Assembly (NCBI GenBank): GCA_046540855.1
Contig: JBKHEJ010000001.1
Span: 1-64,000, forward strand
Direction: 5' to 3'
Length of the DNA: 64,000 bases
From: T1Sed10-7 sp046540855
GTDB taxonomy: Bacteria; Actinomycetota; Nitriliruptoria; Nitriliruptorales; Nitriliruptoraceae
Below, piece after piece: positions 35,201-42,841 of this stretch; positions within the stretch are counted from its first letter, which is position 1; every line of letters starts with the position of its first letter. The notes beneath the pieces are model-generated. The model ran no database searches. It was not told the DNA's origin and saw nothing but the letters and a program-made list of their open reading frames with translations. The translations under genes and the position numbers were made by a program.

Positions 35201-35379
35201 ACTCCGTGTTGCAGCTCTCCGATGCTCCACCCACCCCCGCCCTGCTCGCGGTTGAGGAGCAGTTGTGGGGTGAGGCCGAGGCGGCGATGGCACGGCTGGA
35301 CACGCTCCTCGCGGAGGTCGCGAGCGTCGATGCCGACCTGCGTGCTCGCGAGGATCTGGTCCTCATCGACCTCAGCTGA
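32206..35379 (+). CDS. Giant BNR-repeat (VPS10/sortilin-like) protein 2
   Basis: Tandem twin of the preceding gene, 1057 aa. Only the first 12 residues and the last 300 differ from the twin. The C-terminal part (FTPVRQLDGSTENL onward) keeps the same plan, including a helical end with LTQPDFKDGGDRLKLPAGLD matching LTQPDMLDHGDALKMPAGLD of copy 1, but is otherwise well diverged. The ATG at 32206 is 7 nt after AGGAG; the GTG at 32200 is too close. It starts 27 bp after the first copy's stop, so they are co-transcribed. Two forms with one propeller but different tails may bind different partners (inference). Confidence 0.85.
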   Translation: MRLPIHPRPAPTAPRWRFVGPPRGGRVVAVAGDPREAMTFWMGACSGGVFKTTDGGRYWLPMTDGWFGSPSVGAIAVADSDPNVVWVGTGEGAVRNNVVPGDGVYRTTDGGRTWDHLGLAATRHIPRVRVHPLDPDVAYVAAIGDIFGPNPERGVYRTTDGGRGWELVLHVDERTGAADLAMDPNNPRILFAAMWEAERKPWTMRSGGEGSGLYRSTDGGDSWELVSGKPGFAEGILGRMGVSVSPARSGRVFALVEAAEGQGGLYRSDDLGATWEQVSDHRGIQGRPWYYSHVVADPVHADTVYSMNLWAWRSTDGGRNWTQFQTPHGDNHGLWIDPRDPRRMINGNDGGACVSFNAGVSWSSIYNQPTAQLYRFDVDPRFPHDLYATQQDNSGIRVPSRSWKGAIRWDDCQELGEAESGDVALDPTDPTTVFLGGAGFGHPGPLLRFDRVTEQPADVAVWPEYFMGVGASEQRHRFGWTFPIEFSPHDPTVLYIGGERVFRSTDRGMSWEAISPDLTRDDPDKQRPSGGPISLDTSGAEIYCTIHAFAESPLTPGELWAGSDDGLVHVSVDGGASWRDVTPPELPAWSTVQRIEVSRHTPGTAYLAAHAYRVQDRRPLLFVTRDHGGRWERITAGIPEDEWTRTIREDTVASEVLYAGTERGPWMSRDGGSSWTSIAGNLPAVPIYDLRLLGHELIVATHGRGFWILDDVTPLREEPAELEDEALLLHELPPVYRYPTPNGFDMPGEGVWVAGTPGVPLGGASFTPVRQLDGSTENLVIEGGTNPPDGMLVHYRIGAALLDGEEKPEATLTIRTADGELVRRFHATNPEDHPKVPTIPVEQGLNRFVWDLTVEGAVAAPAEGEEGRTFVTSGPRIPPGTYEVELALGAQRSIGSLVVRRDPRAEESDEDLAAHYTAHLRISRRVGEIHRRIAQLRRVRTQLSTWADRVDEATSERLQGLVERLDVVERELTQPDFKDGGDRLKLPAGLDGKLAHLCDSVLQLSDAPPTPALLAVEEQLWGEAEAAMARLDTLLAEVASVDADLRAREDLVLIDLS
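32244..34461 (+). repeat. 2,218-bp direct repeat, copy 2
   Basis: Second copy of the repeat at 28998-31215. Because synonymous sites are also unchanged, the cause is recent gene conversion, recent duplication or an assembly effect rather than protein-level selection alone. Confidence 0.9.
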
Positions 35380-35387
35380 GGGGCACG

Positions 35388-35425
35388 TGCCTGGGTGTGG
35401 TTCGAGTGATCACCACACCCAGGCA
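35388..35425. terminator. Bidirectional hairpin overlapping a stop codon
   Basis: Perfect 13-bp stem, TGCCTGGGTGTGG at 35388-35400 and its complement at 35413-35425, with a 12-nt loop. It lies between the convergent BNR 2 and gamma-glutamyltransferase 2 genes; its right arm encodes the last codons of the latter. Confidence 0.75.
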
Positions 35426-37128
35426 TGACTCTCGCGGCGGGGGTCGGCTCCGGCCTCGAGCGTCCCGTCGGGACGGCGCAGGATCGCGCACACCGCCGCG
35501 GCAGCCGGGGTCCACCGGTCCATGACCTCGATGATGTGGCCTCGGCTTGCGAGCTCCTGCCGGGTAGCGAGGGGCAGGTGGGCCTCCGCAGCGAGGACCC
35601 CCGGTTGCGCACCGTGCGGGTGGAACGAGTCGGGTGCGCTGAAGGTGATCACCCGAGCACGCTCGATCGCGTCCTGGGTCGACAACCCGCGATCGAGGAT
35701 GTGGCTGGCAACCTGGACCATCGCCTGCGACTGGGCGTCCCCGCCAGGGCACCCGAAGGGCATGAGCGGCCGTCCGTCCGCCATCAGCAGCGCCGGGTTC
35801 GGTGTCAACCTCGGACGCTTCCCCGGAGCGATCGCTGAAGGGTGTCGTGGATCCAGCCACAACTGGGTGCCCCGGCTTGACACCGTGCAGCCCAGCCCCG
35901 GGACCAGAGGGGAGTGCAGCGCGGAATCGGAGGGTGTCGCGGAGAAGGCGTTGCCCTCCGCGTCCATGGCGCACACGTAGGTCGTGTCCGGTTGGGCAGG
36001 CCCGCGCGTCAGAGGCGGCACGTAGCCGGGGCGTCCGCGCCGCCCGGCATGAGGCCAGGGGTCGCCGGGCGGCGGGAGGCCGGGGTGCGCCACGGCGTCG
36101 TCGATGACGGCCCGGCGCTCGTCGAGGTAGGCCTCATCCATCAAGCCCTCGATGGGGACGTCGACGAGGTCGGGATCGGCGAAGAACCCCTCCCGGTCCG
36201 CGAGGGCGAGCTTCATCGCCTCGGCGAAGCGGTGTAGGAAGACCGGATCCTCCGGGCTGCGATCCGCGAGATCATCGAACCCCTCGAGGAGAGCGAGCAC
36301 GATGGGGACCAGGGGACCCTGGGACCACGGCCCGTGGGCGTGCACCTCGATGCCGCGGTAGGTGCCCTGGACCCCGTCCCCGACCCCTACCTCCTGCGCG
36401 GCGAGGTCGGCGAGGTCGAGGGCACACCCCTGCTCGGCGAGGAACCTCGCCATGCGTTCGGCGAGGTCCCCGCGGTAGAACTCGTCCCGCGCCGCCCGGA
36501 TCGCGCTCTTTCGGCCCTGGTGGCGGTGGTTGCGCTCCACCTCCGCGAGACGCTCCAAGGTGGCGCGTAGTTCCGGTTGCACGAACCGGTCACCCACACG
36601 CGGGACCCCTCCGCCGGGCAGGAAGGTCCGGGCGCTCGCCTCCCACGTGCGGAGCAGGTCGGTGTGTTCCGCGATCGCCTCGGCCAGCCGCGGGTACACC
36701 GGGAAGCCGTCACACAGTTCGATCGCTGGCTCCAGCACCTCTGCGAGGGTGCGGGTCCCGTGGCGCTCCAACGTCGTCAACCAGGCGTCGACGGCGGCCG
36801 GGGTGACCGCCCGCGGCAGGCCCATCGGCATCTCGCCGCCGTACCGATCGAGGTATCCCGCGAGGTCGAGGGACGCCGGCCAGTGGCCGAGGCCGTCGAT
36901 GGTCTCGGGACGGGACATCCCTGGGCGGTGGACGATCACGGGCGCGACACCACCGAGGTCCGCGACGTGCCGCTCCACCACCGCGAGCGCGATGCCCGCC
37001 GCCACACCTGCGTCGATGGCGGTGCCGCCGGCCCGGAACAGCCGCGCACCGGCCTCGGTGGCCAGGTAGTGGGTCGTGCTGACCGCGTGTTGCCGGCCGA
37101 GGAGTGGCGGGCGTCCGAGCCGTGCCAC
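35410..37128 (-). CDS. Gamma-glutamyltransferase family protein 2
   Basis: Second Ntn-hydrolase of this family, 572 aa, paralogous to the gene at 25136. The nucleophile is Thr382 or Thr383 in PDTTYVCAMDAEGNAFSAT, the classic TT motif. GPWSQGPLVPIVLALL again replaces the PPSSGG loop, and the C-terminus EAGADPRRES matches its paralogue. No signal peptide. GTG at 37128 with AGGGAGGG upstream. It is the last gene of a leftward operon behind a complete set of Opp/Dpp transporter components, which directly links this enzyme to an imported peptide-like substrate. Confidence 0.87.
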   Translation of the reverse strand: MARLGRPPLLGRQHAVSTTHYLATEAGARLFRAGGTAIDAGVAAGIALAVVERHVADLGGVAPVIVHRPGMSRPETIDGLGHWPASLDLAGYLDRYGGEMPMGLPRAVTPAAVDAWLTTLERHGTRTLAEVLEPAIELCDGFPVYPRLAEAIAEHTDLLRTWEASARTFLPGGGVPRVGDRFVQPELRATLERLAEVERNHRHQGRKSAIRAARDEFYRGDLAERMARFLAEQGCALDLADLAAQEVGVGDGVQGTYRGIEVHAHGPWSQGPLVPIVLALLEGFDDLADRSPEDPVFLHRFAEAMKLALADREGFFADPDLVDVPIEGLMDEAYLDERRAVIDDAVAHPGLPPPGDPWPHAGRRGRPGYVPPLTRGPAQPDTTYVCAMDAEGNAFSATPSDSALHSPLVPGLGCTVSSRGTQLWLDPRHPSAIAPGKRPRLTPNPALLMADGRPLMPFGCPGGDAQSQAMVQVASHILDRGLSTQDAIERARVITFSAPDSFHPHGAQPGVLAAEAHLPLATRQELASRGHIIEVMDRWTPAAAAVCAILRRPDGTLEAGADPRRESHAWVW

Positions 37129-37161
37129 GGGTCCCTCCCTGCTGCCTGCAACGGCGGAGGT

Positions 37162-38091
37162 TCAGCGCTTGCTGGTCGGGTCCAGGGCGTCGCGCAACCC
37201 GTCACCGATGAAGTTCACGCACAGGCAGATCGCCACGATCGTCAGGCCAGGCATGGTGACCAACCACCAGTCCGTGAGCATCGCGTTCCGGCCGTCGTTG
37301 ATCAACTTGCCCAGCGCTGGGGTGGGAGGTTGGACGCCGAACCCGAGGAAGGACAGCGTCGCCTCGATAAGGATGGCCAGCGCCACCACGAGGGTCGCGT
37401 TGACGATGATCGGTCCCAGGGAGTTGGGCAGCATGTGTCGGAAGATGATGCGGACGTCCGAGGCACCGGAGGAACGGGCGGCTTCGACGAACTCCATCTC
37501 CCTGAGCGCGAGGTAGTTCCCCCGGACGATGCGGGCGATGTTGGTCCATAGCAGCAGCGAGATGATGAGCGCCACCTGGTAGGGGGAGCCCCCGGAGATG
37601 AACTCTGCGGCGACGAGCAGGATGGCGAGGCCCGGGACGGCGATGACGAAGTCGGTGAACCGCATGAGGACGTTGTCGAGCCAACCTCGGTAGAAGCCAG
37701 CGAGCGCCCCCACGATCGTGCCGATGGTGGTCGAGACCACCGACACCACGAAGGCCACGCTGATGGAGGTCCGGGTGCCGTAGATGACCCGGCTGAAGTA
37801 GTCCCGTCCGATGCGATCGGTGCCGAAGTAGTGCTGGTCCTCGAGTTGGGGCGGGACCCCCCGGTTCTGCAGGTTCACCTCATCGAAACCGTAGGGGGAC
37901 AACTGCTCCGCGAAGATCGCGACCAGGGTGATCCCGAGCAGCACGGCGAGACTCGCCATGGCCATGCGGTGCCGGAGGAAGGTCCGAACCGCCAGCCGCC
38001 ACTGGCTGCGGGTCCGGATCTGGTCCTGCGCCTCGTCATCAGGGAGGCCGAAGGGCTGACCCTCGGGCGCGGTGGGGAGGGTTTCGCTCAT
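37162..38091 (-). CDS. dppC: Dipeptide ABC transporter permease (DppC type), system 1
   Basis: Inner-membrane permease of 309 aa with a cytosolic N-terminal tail, about six membrane helices, the FGTDRIGRDYFSRVIYGTR segment typical of DppC/OppC and the EAA loop EAARSSGASDVRIIFRHMLPN for ATPase contact. Its start overlaps the DppB stop by 4 nt (ATGA). Gene order on the minus strand is OppD, OppF, DppB, DppC, then gamma-glutamyltransferase 2. Confidence 0.93.
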   Translation of the reverse strand: MSETLPTAPEGQPFGLPDDEAQDQIRTRSQWRLAVRTFLRHRMAMASLAVLLGITLVAIFAEQLSPYGFDEVNLQNRGVPPQLEDQHYFGTDRIGRDYFSRVIYGTRTSISVAFVVSVVSTTIGTIVGALAGFYRGWLDNVLMRFTDFVIAVPGLAILLVAAEFISGGSPYQVALIISLLLWTNIARIVRGNYLALREMEFVEAARSSGASDVRIIFRHMLPNSLGPIIVNATLVVALAILIEATLSFLGFGVQPPTPALGKLINDGRNAMLTDWWLVTMPGLTIVAICLCVNFIGDGLRDALDPTSKR

Positions 38092-39059
38092 GACGTGCGG
38101 ATCCTCGGGTTCAGGAGCCCGTAGGCCAGGTCGGCGAGCAGGTTGGCGATCACGACGACCACGGAGGTGACCATCAGGAACGCCATGATGTTGTAGACCT
38201 CACGGTCGGTCAGCGCGTCGATGAAGAAGGTGCCCATCCCGGGCAGGGCGAAGACCACCTCGGCGACGATCGCCCCCGTGAACACCGTGCCGAAGTTCAG
38301 CGCGGCGAGGGTGGCGATCGGGATGAGGGCGTTCCGCAGCGCGTGACGTCGCATCACCTGGTGTTCCGGTAGGCCCTTGGCCCGTGCGGTCGTGACGTAG
38401 TTCGCGCCCACCACCTCGAGCATGGAGGCCCGCATGTAGCGCGAGTACGCGGCCACGCTGACGAAGGCGATGGTGATGATCGGCAACGTGAGATGCTGAA
38501 GCCGATCGACGACGAAGGCGAGCCCGGTGCCGGCGTCCACGGAACTGACCCCGGCGGTGTAGAACAGCCGGATGCCGGTAGCCGTGAAGAAGTTGGTCGC
38601 GAGCACCTGCAGGATCAGGGCGAACCAGAACACCGGGATCGAGTAGCCGAGGAAGCTGATGGTGGTCGCGGCGTAGTCGAAGAAGGAGTACTGGCGACGG
38701 GCTGCAACGACACCGATGAGGATCCCGAAGAACAGCGCCAGGACCTCCGCGGCGACGATCAACTGCAGGGTGAACCACATCGATCGGCGCAGGTCCGGCC
38801 AGATCGGGTTGCCCCCGACCGTGGTCCCGAACCCTTCGGTGAACACCGACTGGACCCAGTAGCCGTACTGGACCCACAGGGGGCGGTCGAGATGCCGGCG
38901 TTCGATGATGCGGTCGACGGTGTCCATATCGACACCGGGTGTGATGAGCAGCTCGCCCAACGGGTCACCCACGATGGTGACCCCGAAGAAGACGACGATG
39001 CTCGCCGCGATGATGACGGGGATGCTGATCAGCAGCCGTCGGAGGACGTATCTGGCCAT
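38088..39059 (-). CDS. dppB: Dipeptide ABC transporter permease (DppB type), system 1
   Basis: Inner-membrane permease of 323 aa. The N-terminal helix RYVLRRLLISIPVIIAASIVV, six predicted helices, the EAA loop TARAKGLPEHQVMRRHALRNA and the C-terminal LLADLAYGLLNPRIR are standard for DppB. It lies 30 bp after the OppF gene. It pairs with the DppC permease to form the channel for peptides or related amides. Confidence 0.93.
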   Translation of the reverse strand: MARYVLRRLLISIPVIIAASIVVFFGVTIVGDPLGELLITPGVDMDTVDRIIERRHLDRPLWVQYGYWVQSVFTEGFGTTVGGNPIWPDLRRSMWFTLQLIVAAEVLALFFGILIGVVAARRQYSFFDYAATTISFLGYSIPVFWFALILQVLATNFFTATGIRLFYTAGVSSVDAGTGLAFVVDRLQHLTLPIITIAFVSVAAYSRYMRASMLEVVGANYVTTARAKGLPEHQVMRRHALRNALIPIATLAALNFGTVFTGAIVAEVVFALPGMGTFFIDALTDREVYNIMAFLMVTSVVVVIANLLADLAYGLLNPRIRTS

Positions 39060-39089
39060 GGGGCGCCTCGGCTCAGGGGGCGATCGCTG

Positions 39090-40151
39090 TCAGCGGTCGA
39101 AGATCTCCCGGGGTTCTGCGTAGAAGCAGGCGGAGGGGTGACCGTGGTTGAACTCGTCGATCAGGCGGGGTTCTTCCTGGGCGCAGCGGTCCTCGGCCTT
39201 CCAGCAACGCGTGCGGAAGCGGCAGCCGGAGGGTGGGTTGGACGGCGAGGGGACATCACCCAGGAGCATGATGCGGTCGATCTTGTCCCGGTCGCGGGGG
39301 TCGGTGATGGGTGCGGCCGAGAGCAGGGCCTGGGTGTACGGGTGGGTGGGGTTGTTGAAGATCTCCTCGGTGTCGCCGAACTCGACGATCTTGCCGAGGT
39401 ACATCACCGCGACCCGGTCGGAGATATGGCGGACCACGGACAGGTCGTGGGCGATGAAGAGGTATGCGAGGCCGAGGGCGTCCTGGAGTTCCTCGAGGAG
39501 GTTGATCACCTGCGCCTGGATGGAAACGTCCAGCGCGGAGACCGGTTCGTCGAGGACGAGGAGTTGCGGATCGAGTGCCAGGGCCCGAGCGATACCGATG
39601 CGCTGTCGCTGCCCTCCGGAGAACTCGTGGGGGAACCGGTTGCCGTGTTCGGGATTGAGCCCCACCAGGCGCATGAGTTCCTTCACACGTTCGCGGCCAC
39701 CGTCCCGCCAGCGGCCGTAGATGCGCAGCGGTTCGGCGATGATCTCGTTGACCGAGATCCTCGGGTTGAGGGAGGCGTAGGGGTCCTGGAACACGATCTG
39801 GATCTCGCGGCGCATCTCGCGCATGGTGCGGTGCGACATGCTGGCCAGGTCGTGACCTTTGAAGAGGATCCGGCCGTCGGTGGGATCCAGCAGCCGCACG
39901 ATGCACCGGCCGGTGGTGGACTTCCCGCAGCCGGACTCCCCCACCAGTCCGACGGTCTCGCCGGCGTTGACCTCGAAGGAGACCCCATCGACGGCGTACA
40001 CCGATCCGTGCTGCCGGTTGAACACACCGCCCCGCAGCGGGAAGTGCTTGGTGAGGTTCTCCACCGTCAGGATGGTCTCTCCACGCGGGGCACGGTCATG
40101 GAGCCCAGGGCCGACGGGCACGGGGTCGAGAGGCGTCGGTAGAGCAGCCAT
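39090..40151 (-). CDS. oppF: Oligopeptide ABC transporter ATPase (OppF type), system 1
   Basis: ATP-hydrolysing subunit of 353 aa. Walker A GESGCGKST, signature FSGGQRQR, Walker B LLVLDEP and the H-loop FIAHDLSVV are complete. The C-terminal CRFRTRCWKAEDRC region has the cysteines typical of Opp/Dpp ATPases, which may hold an iron-sulfur cluster. Start ATG 40151 overlaps the OppD stop by one base (TGATG); the GTG at 40154 is an alternative. Confidence 0.93.
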   Translation of the reverse strand: MAALPTPLDPVPVGPGLHDRAPRGETILTVENLTKHFPLRGGVFNRQHGSVYAVDGVSFEVNAGETVGLVGESGCGKSTTGRCIVRLLDPTDGRILFKGHDLASMSHRTMREMRREIQIVFQDPYASLNPRISVNEIIAEPLRIYGRWRDGGRERVKELMRLVGLNPEHGNRFPHEFSGGQRQRIGIARALALDPQLLVLDEPVSALDVSIQAQVINLLEELQDALGLAYLFIAHDLSVVRHISDRVAVMYLGKIVEFGDTEEIFNNPTHPYTQALLSAAPITDPRDRDKIDRIMLLGDVPSPSNPPSGCRFRTRCWKAEDRCAQEEPRLIDEFNHGHPSACFYAEPREIFDR

Positions 40152-41203
40152 CACCCGGCCTCCCGTTCGTCAGCGTCGAGGTCCAGGCCGATCGCCGCCT
40201 CGATCCGCGCGATCTCCTCGGGTAGTTCGTCGTGGAAGTGGCAGGCGCTGGAACGCCCCTCGCCCAACGGCACCAGTTCCGGGACCTCCGTGCGGCACAC
40301 CTCCCGGCCAGCCGACATCCGGCACCGCGGGTGGAACGCGCACCCCTTGGGCAGGTTGATCAACGACGGTGGCTGCCCAGGGATCGGCTCGAGGCGATCC
40401 ACCTGCCGGTCGGTACGCGGCAGCGAGGACAACAGCCCCAGGGTGTAGGGGTGGGAGGGGTTGTGGAAGATGTCCTCCACCGTGCCCGTCTCCACGACCT
40501 TGCCGGCGTACATCACCACCACCCGGTCCGCCATCTCTGCGATGACGCCGAGGTCGTGGGTGATCAGGATCGTGCCGGCGTTGGTCTCCTGCTGCGCCCG
40601 GGCAAGCACGCTGAGCACCTGCGCCTGGATGGTCACATCGAGCGCCGTGGTGGGCTCATCGGCGATCAGGATCTTGGGCTGGTTGGCGATCGCCATCGCG
40701 ATCATCGCCCGCTGTCGCATCCCCCCGGAGTACTCGTGCGGGTACTGGCCGAAGCGCACCGCGGCGTTCGGGACGCCCACCAGCTCCAACAGCTCCACCG
40801 ACCGGCGGCGCGCCTCCGCTTCGTCGACCGTGCTGTCGTGTGTGGTGATCGCCTCGGCGATCTGGGAACCGATCGTCAGCACCGGGTTCAGGGAGGTCAT
40901 CGGGTCCTGGAACACCATCGCGATGTCCCGACCCCGCACCTGCCGCAACTCCGCTTCCGACAGTTCCAACAGGTTGCGATCCTCCAGCAGGATCTCGCCG
41001 CTGGCGATACGCCCCGGCGGTTCCGGGATCAGCCGCAGGATCGACATGACGGTCACAGACTTCCCCGACCCCGACTCCCCGACCACGCCCACGGTCTCAC
41101 CGGGGTGGACGTCGTAGGACACCCCGTCCACCGCGTGCACCACACCATCCGGCGTGGAGAACTCCGTCACCAGGTCACGGATCGACAGAAGCGGTTCGGT
41201 CAC
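40151..41203 (-). CDS. oppD: Oligopeptide ABC transporter ATPase (OppD type), system 1
   Basis: ATPase subunit of 350 aa with Walker A GESGSGKSV, signature YSGGMRQR, Walker B ILIADEP, H-loop ITHDLGVIAEMAD and the C-terminal CAFHPRC cysteine motif. The GTG at 41203 follows a run of G about 6 nt upstream; the open frame to 41587 adds 128 low-complexity residues and is rejected. First gene of the operon. No binding protein gene belongs to it, so it probably uses the orphan lipoproteins at 21311 and 23365. Confidence 0.93.
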   Translation of the reverse strand: MTEPLLSIRDLVTEFSTPDGVVHAVDGVSYDVHPGETVGVVGESGSGKSVTVMSILRLIPEPPGRIASGEILLEDRNLLELSEAELRQVRGRDIAMVFQDPMTSLNPVLTIGSQIAEAITTHDSTVDEAEARRRSVELLELVGVPNAAVRFGQYPHEYSGGMRQRAMIAMAIANQPKILIADEPTTALDVTIQAQVLSVLARAQQETNAGTILITHDLGVIAEMADRVVVMYAGKVVETGTVEDIFHNPSHPYTLGLLSSLPRTDRQVDRLEPIPGQPPSLINLPKGCAFHPRCRMSAGREVCRTEVPELVPLGEGRSSACHFHDELPEEIARIEAAIGLDLDADEREAG

Positions 41204-41410
41204 GGCGTTACCCCCCTGTGTCGTCGTCGCTGGGCATGGGGCCGATCCGCGTGACCGAGCGCACCGGCGCCTGCCTGCCGCTTCGGGCCGGTCGTCGGCC
41301 TCCGCATGCTCGGTCTCGCATCCTCCACCTGCCCCCGGGCAACGTTCCGGACCGGTGATCGCTGCATGTCGCCTGCGCCGGTCGGGGTTCCCTGCTTCGT
41401 CCGTACGCGA

Positions 41411-41426
41411 ACAATCGCTCGTTCGC
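41411..41426. promoter_or_regulatory. Operator-like site 9 (11/14)
   Basis: ACAATCG-CT-CGTTCGC upstream of the leftward transporter operon. On the minus strand a TAGGGT -10-like element (41439-41434) precedes it. The leader to the OppD start is then about 200 nt. A wider repeat GCGAAC-N8-GTTCGC covers 41407-41426. Confidence 0.6.
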
Positions 41427-41762
41427 GAGGGGGACCCTAGCCTTCCTCGGCGCCCTGGTCCAAGAGGGATGGCGTCGCGCGCCGGCGAGGTGGGGGCACC
41501 GGAGACGTGCGGCGCCTGCGGGGCTGGCCGGTCAGGCTCGAGCTGTTCCCGGCATCCGCGCACCTCGTCGGCCGCGACCCGGCCCACCTCAGCCGCGACG
41601 ACGTCGTCCTAGCGGACTGCGGTGCGGACGGAGCCGCTCGGTCGCCCGGAGCGGGTAGGGAGCCAGGGTCGGTGGCGGGATCGTCACAGGCCCCTCCCGA
41701 AGCTGACGCGCAGCGGCACGGCCAGGGCAGCTCCGGTCGGGGTAGGGGCTTGTACGGACATG

Positions 41763-41922
41763 GTCATCGCTGGAACGGCTGGTGAGGTTGTTGGTGAACG
41801 CTGCCGGTGGCCCGTCGCACAGGGTGTGTCACACCTCGCCTTCGGTCCCCCCGCTGGGGCCCGACCCCCTGGCTCCGGTGCGGTCCCTCGGTCGCGGTGT
41901 GCTGCCGGCCATCACCCCCTGA
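41763..41922 (+). pseudogene. 3' relic of a luciferase-like oxidoreductase gene
   Basis: One frame reads EVVGERCRWPVAQGVSHLAFGPP, which matches the end of the intact gene at 58345 (EVVDRCRWLVAQGARHLSFGPP). The similarity continues in a shifted frame to VLPAITP and a TGA at 41920, matching the gene's VLPALRD end. The 5' part is missing or unrecognisable. The remainder of 41204-41762 holds only the operator-like site and no gene I can support. Confidence 0.72.
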
Positions 41923-42841
41923 CGGAGAGCCGGGTGCGGCTGCGTGGGTCCAGCGCGTCGCGAAGGCCGTCCCCGACCAGGGTCCAGGCCAGGACCATGA
42001 GGCTGATCGCGACACCGGCCGGAACCGAGATCCACCAGGCGACGCCCAGCAGCCGCTGCCCGTCACGAAGCACGGCTCCCCAACTCATCGCGGGGTCCGC
42101 GCCGACGCCGAGGAAGGCGAGCGACGCCTCGGAGAGCACGGCGAGTCCCGCGATGAAGGTGCCCTGTGCCAGGATGGGTGAGAGTGTCGATGGCAGCACA
42201 TGCCGGACGGCGATACGGACCGGACCGGCCCCGATCGCGCGCGCCGCCTCCACGTGCGGCATGGCGAGTGCGGTCAGCGTCGTGGCTCTGACCAGCCGAG
42301 CCACGACCGGCAGGTGACCGAGGATCAGCGCCAACAGCACGGTCGGCAGACCTGGACCGAGGCGCACCACGACGGCCAGAGCGAGCAGGACGGTGGGGAA
42401 GGCGAGGAGGCCGTCCATCGCGCGCATCAACGGGCCGTCGGCGCGTCGAACGCCGGCGGCCACCATACCGACCACCAGACCGAGCATCACCGTGGTCACC
42501 CCGACCACGAGTGCCACGAGGAGCGAGGTCCGGGCGCCGAGCAGCAGCCGGACCAACACGTCGCGCCCCAGATCATCGGTGCCGAGCCAGTTGGTGGTGG
42601 ACGGAGGTTGGAGTCTGCGCGCGGGCACAAGGGTCTGGACGTCGTCGGCGAGCAGGGCCGGCCCGAGGATCGCTGCGAGGGTCAGGAGGGCGAGCAGGAC
42701 GAGTCCGGCTCGAGCCGTTCCCGAACGCCACGCCGCAGCCGTGACCGCTCGGGCGGTCACCCCGAGCTCCCAGGGCCTGCTCCATGGCGGTCGGAAGCGG
42801 TGCTCGAGCCCGACCGTGACCGTCGGGCTAGACGCGGACAT
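41912..42841 (-). CDS. dppC: Dipeptide ABC transporter permease (DppC type), system 2
   Basis: Inner-membrane permease of 309 aa: WLGTDDLGRDVLVRLLLGAR after the first helix, EAA loop EAARAIGAGPVRIAVRHVLPS and the end VGDGLRDALDPR. ATG 42841 chosen; GTG 42847 is possible. It overlaps the DppB gene and is last in a leftward three-gene operon (binding protein, DppB, DppC). No ATPase genes accompany it. Its end overlaps the decayed luciferase-like relic. Confidence 0.9.
   Translation of the reverse strand: MSASSPTVTVGLEHRFRPPWSRPWELGVTARAVTAAAWRSGTARAGLVLLALLTLAAILGPALLADDVQTLVPARRLQPPSTTNWLGTDDLGRDVLVRLLLGARTSLLVALVVGVTTVMLGLVVGMVAAGVRRADGPLMRAMDGLLAFPTVLLALAVVVRLGPGLPTVLLALILGHLPVVARLVRATTLTALAMPHVEAARAIGAGPVRIAVRHVLPSTLSPILAQGTFIAGLAVLSEASLAFLGVGADPAMSWGAVLRDGQRLLGVAWWISVPAGVAISLMVLAWTLVGDGLRDALDPRSRTRLSVRG

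Noticed and set aside
41204..41587. 128-residue N-terminal extension of OppD in system 1
   Set aside because: No similarity to ABC ATPases, and the stretch contains the predicted promoter and operator-like site.
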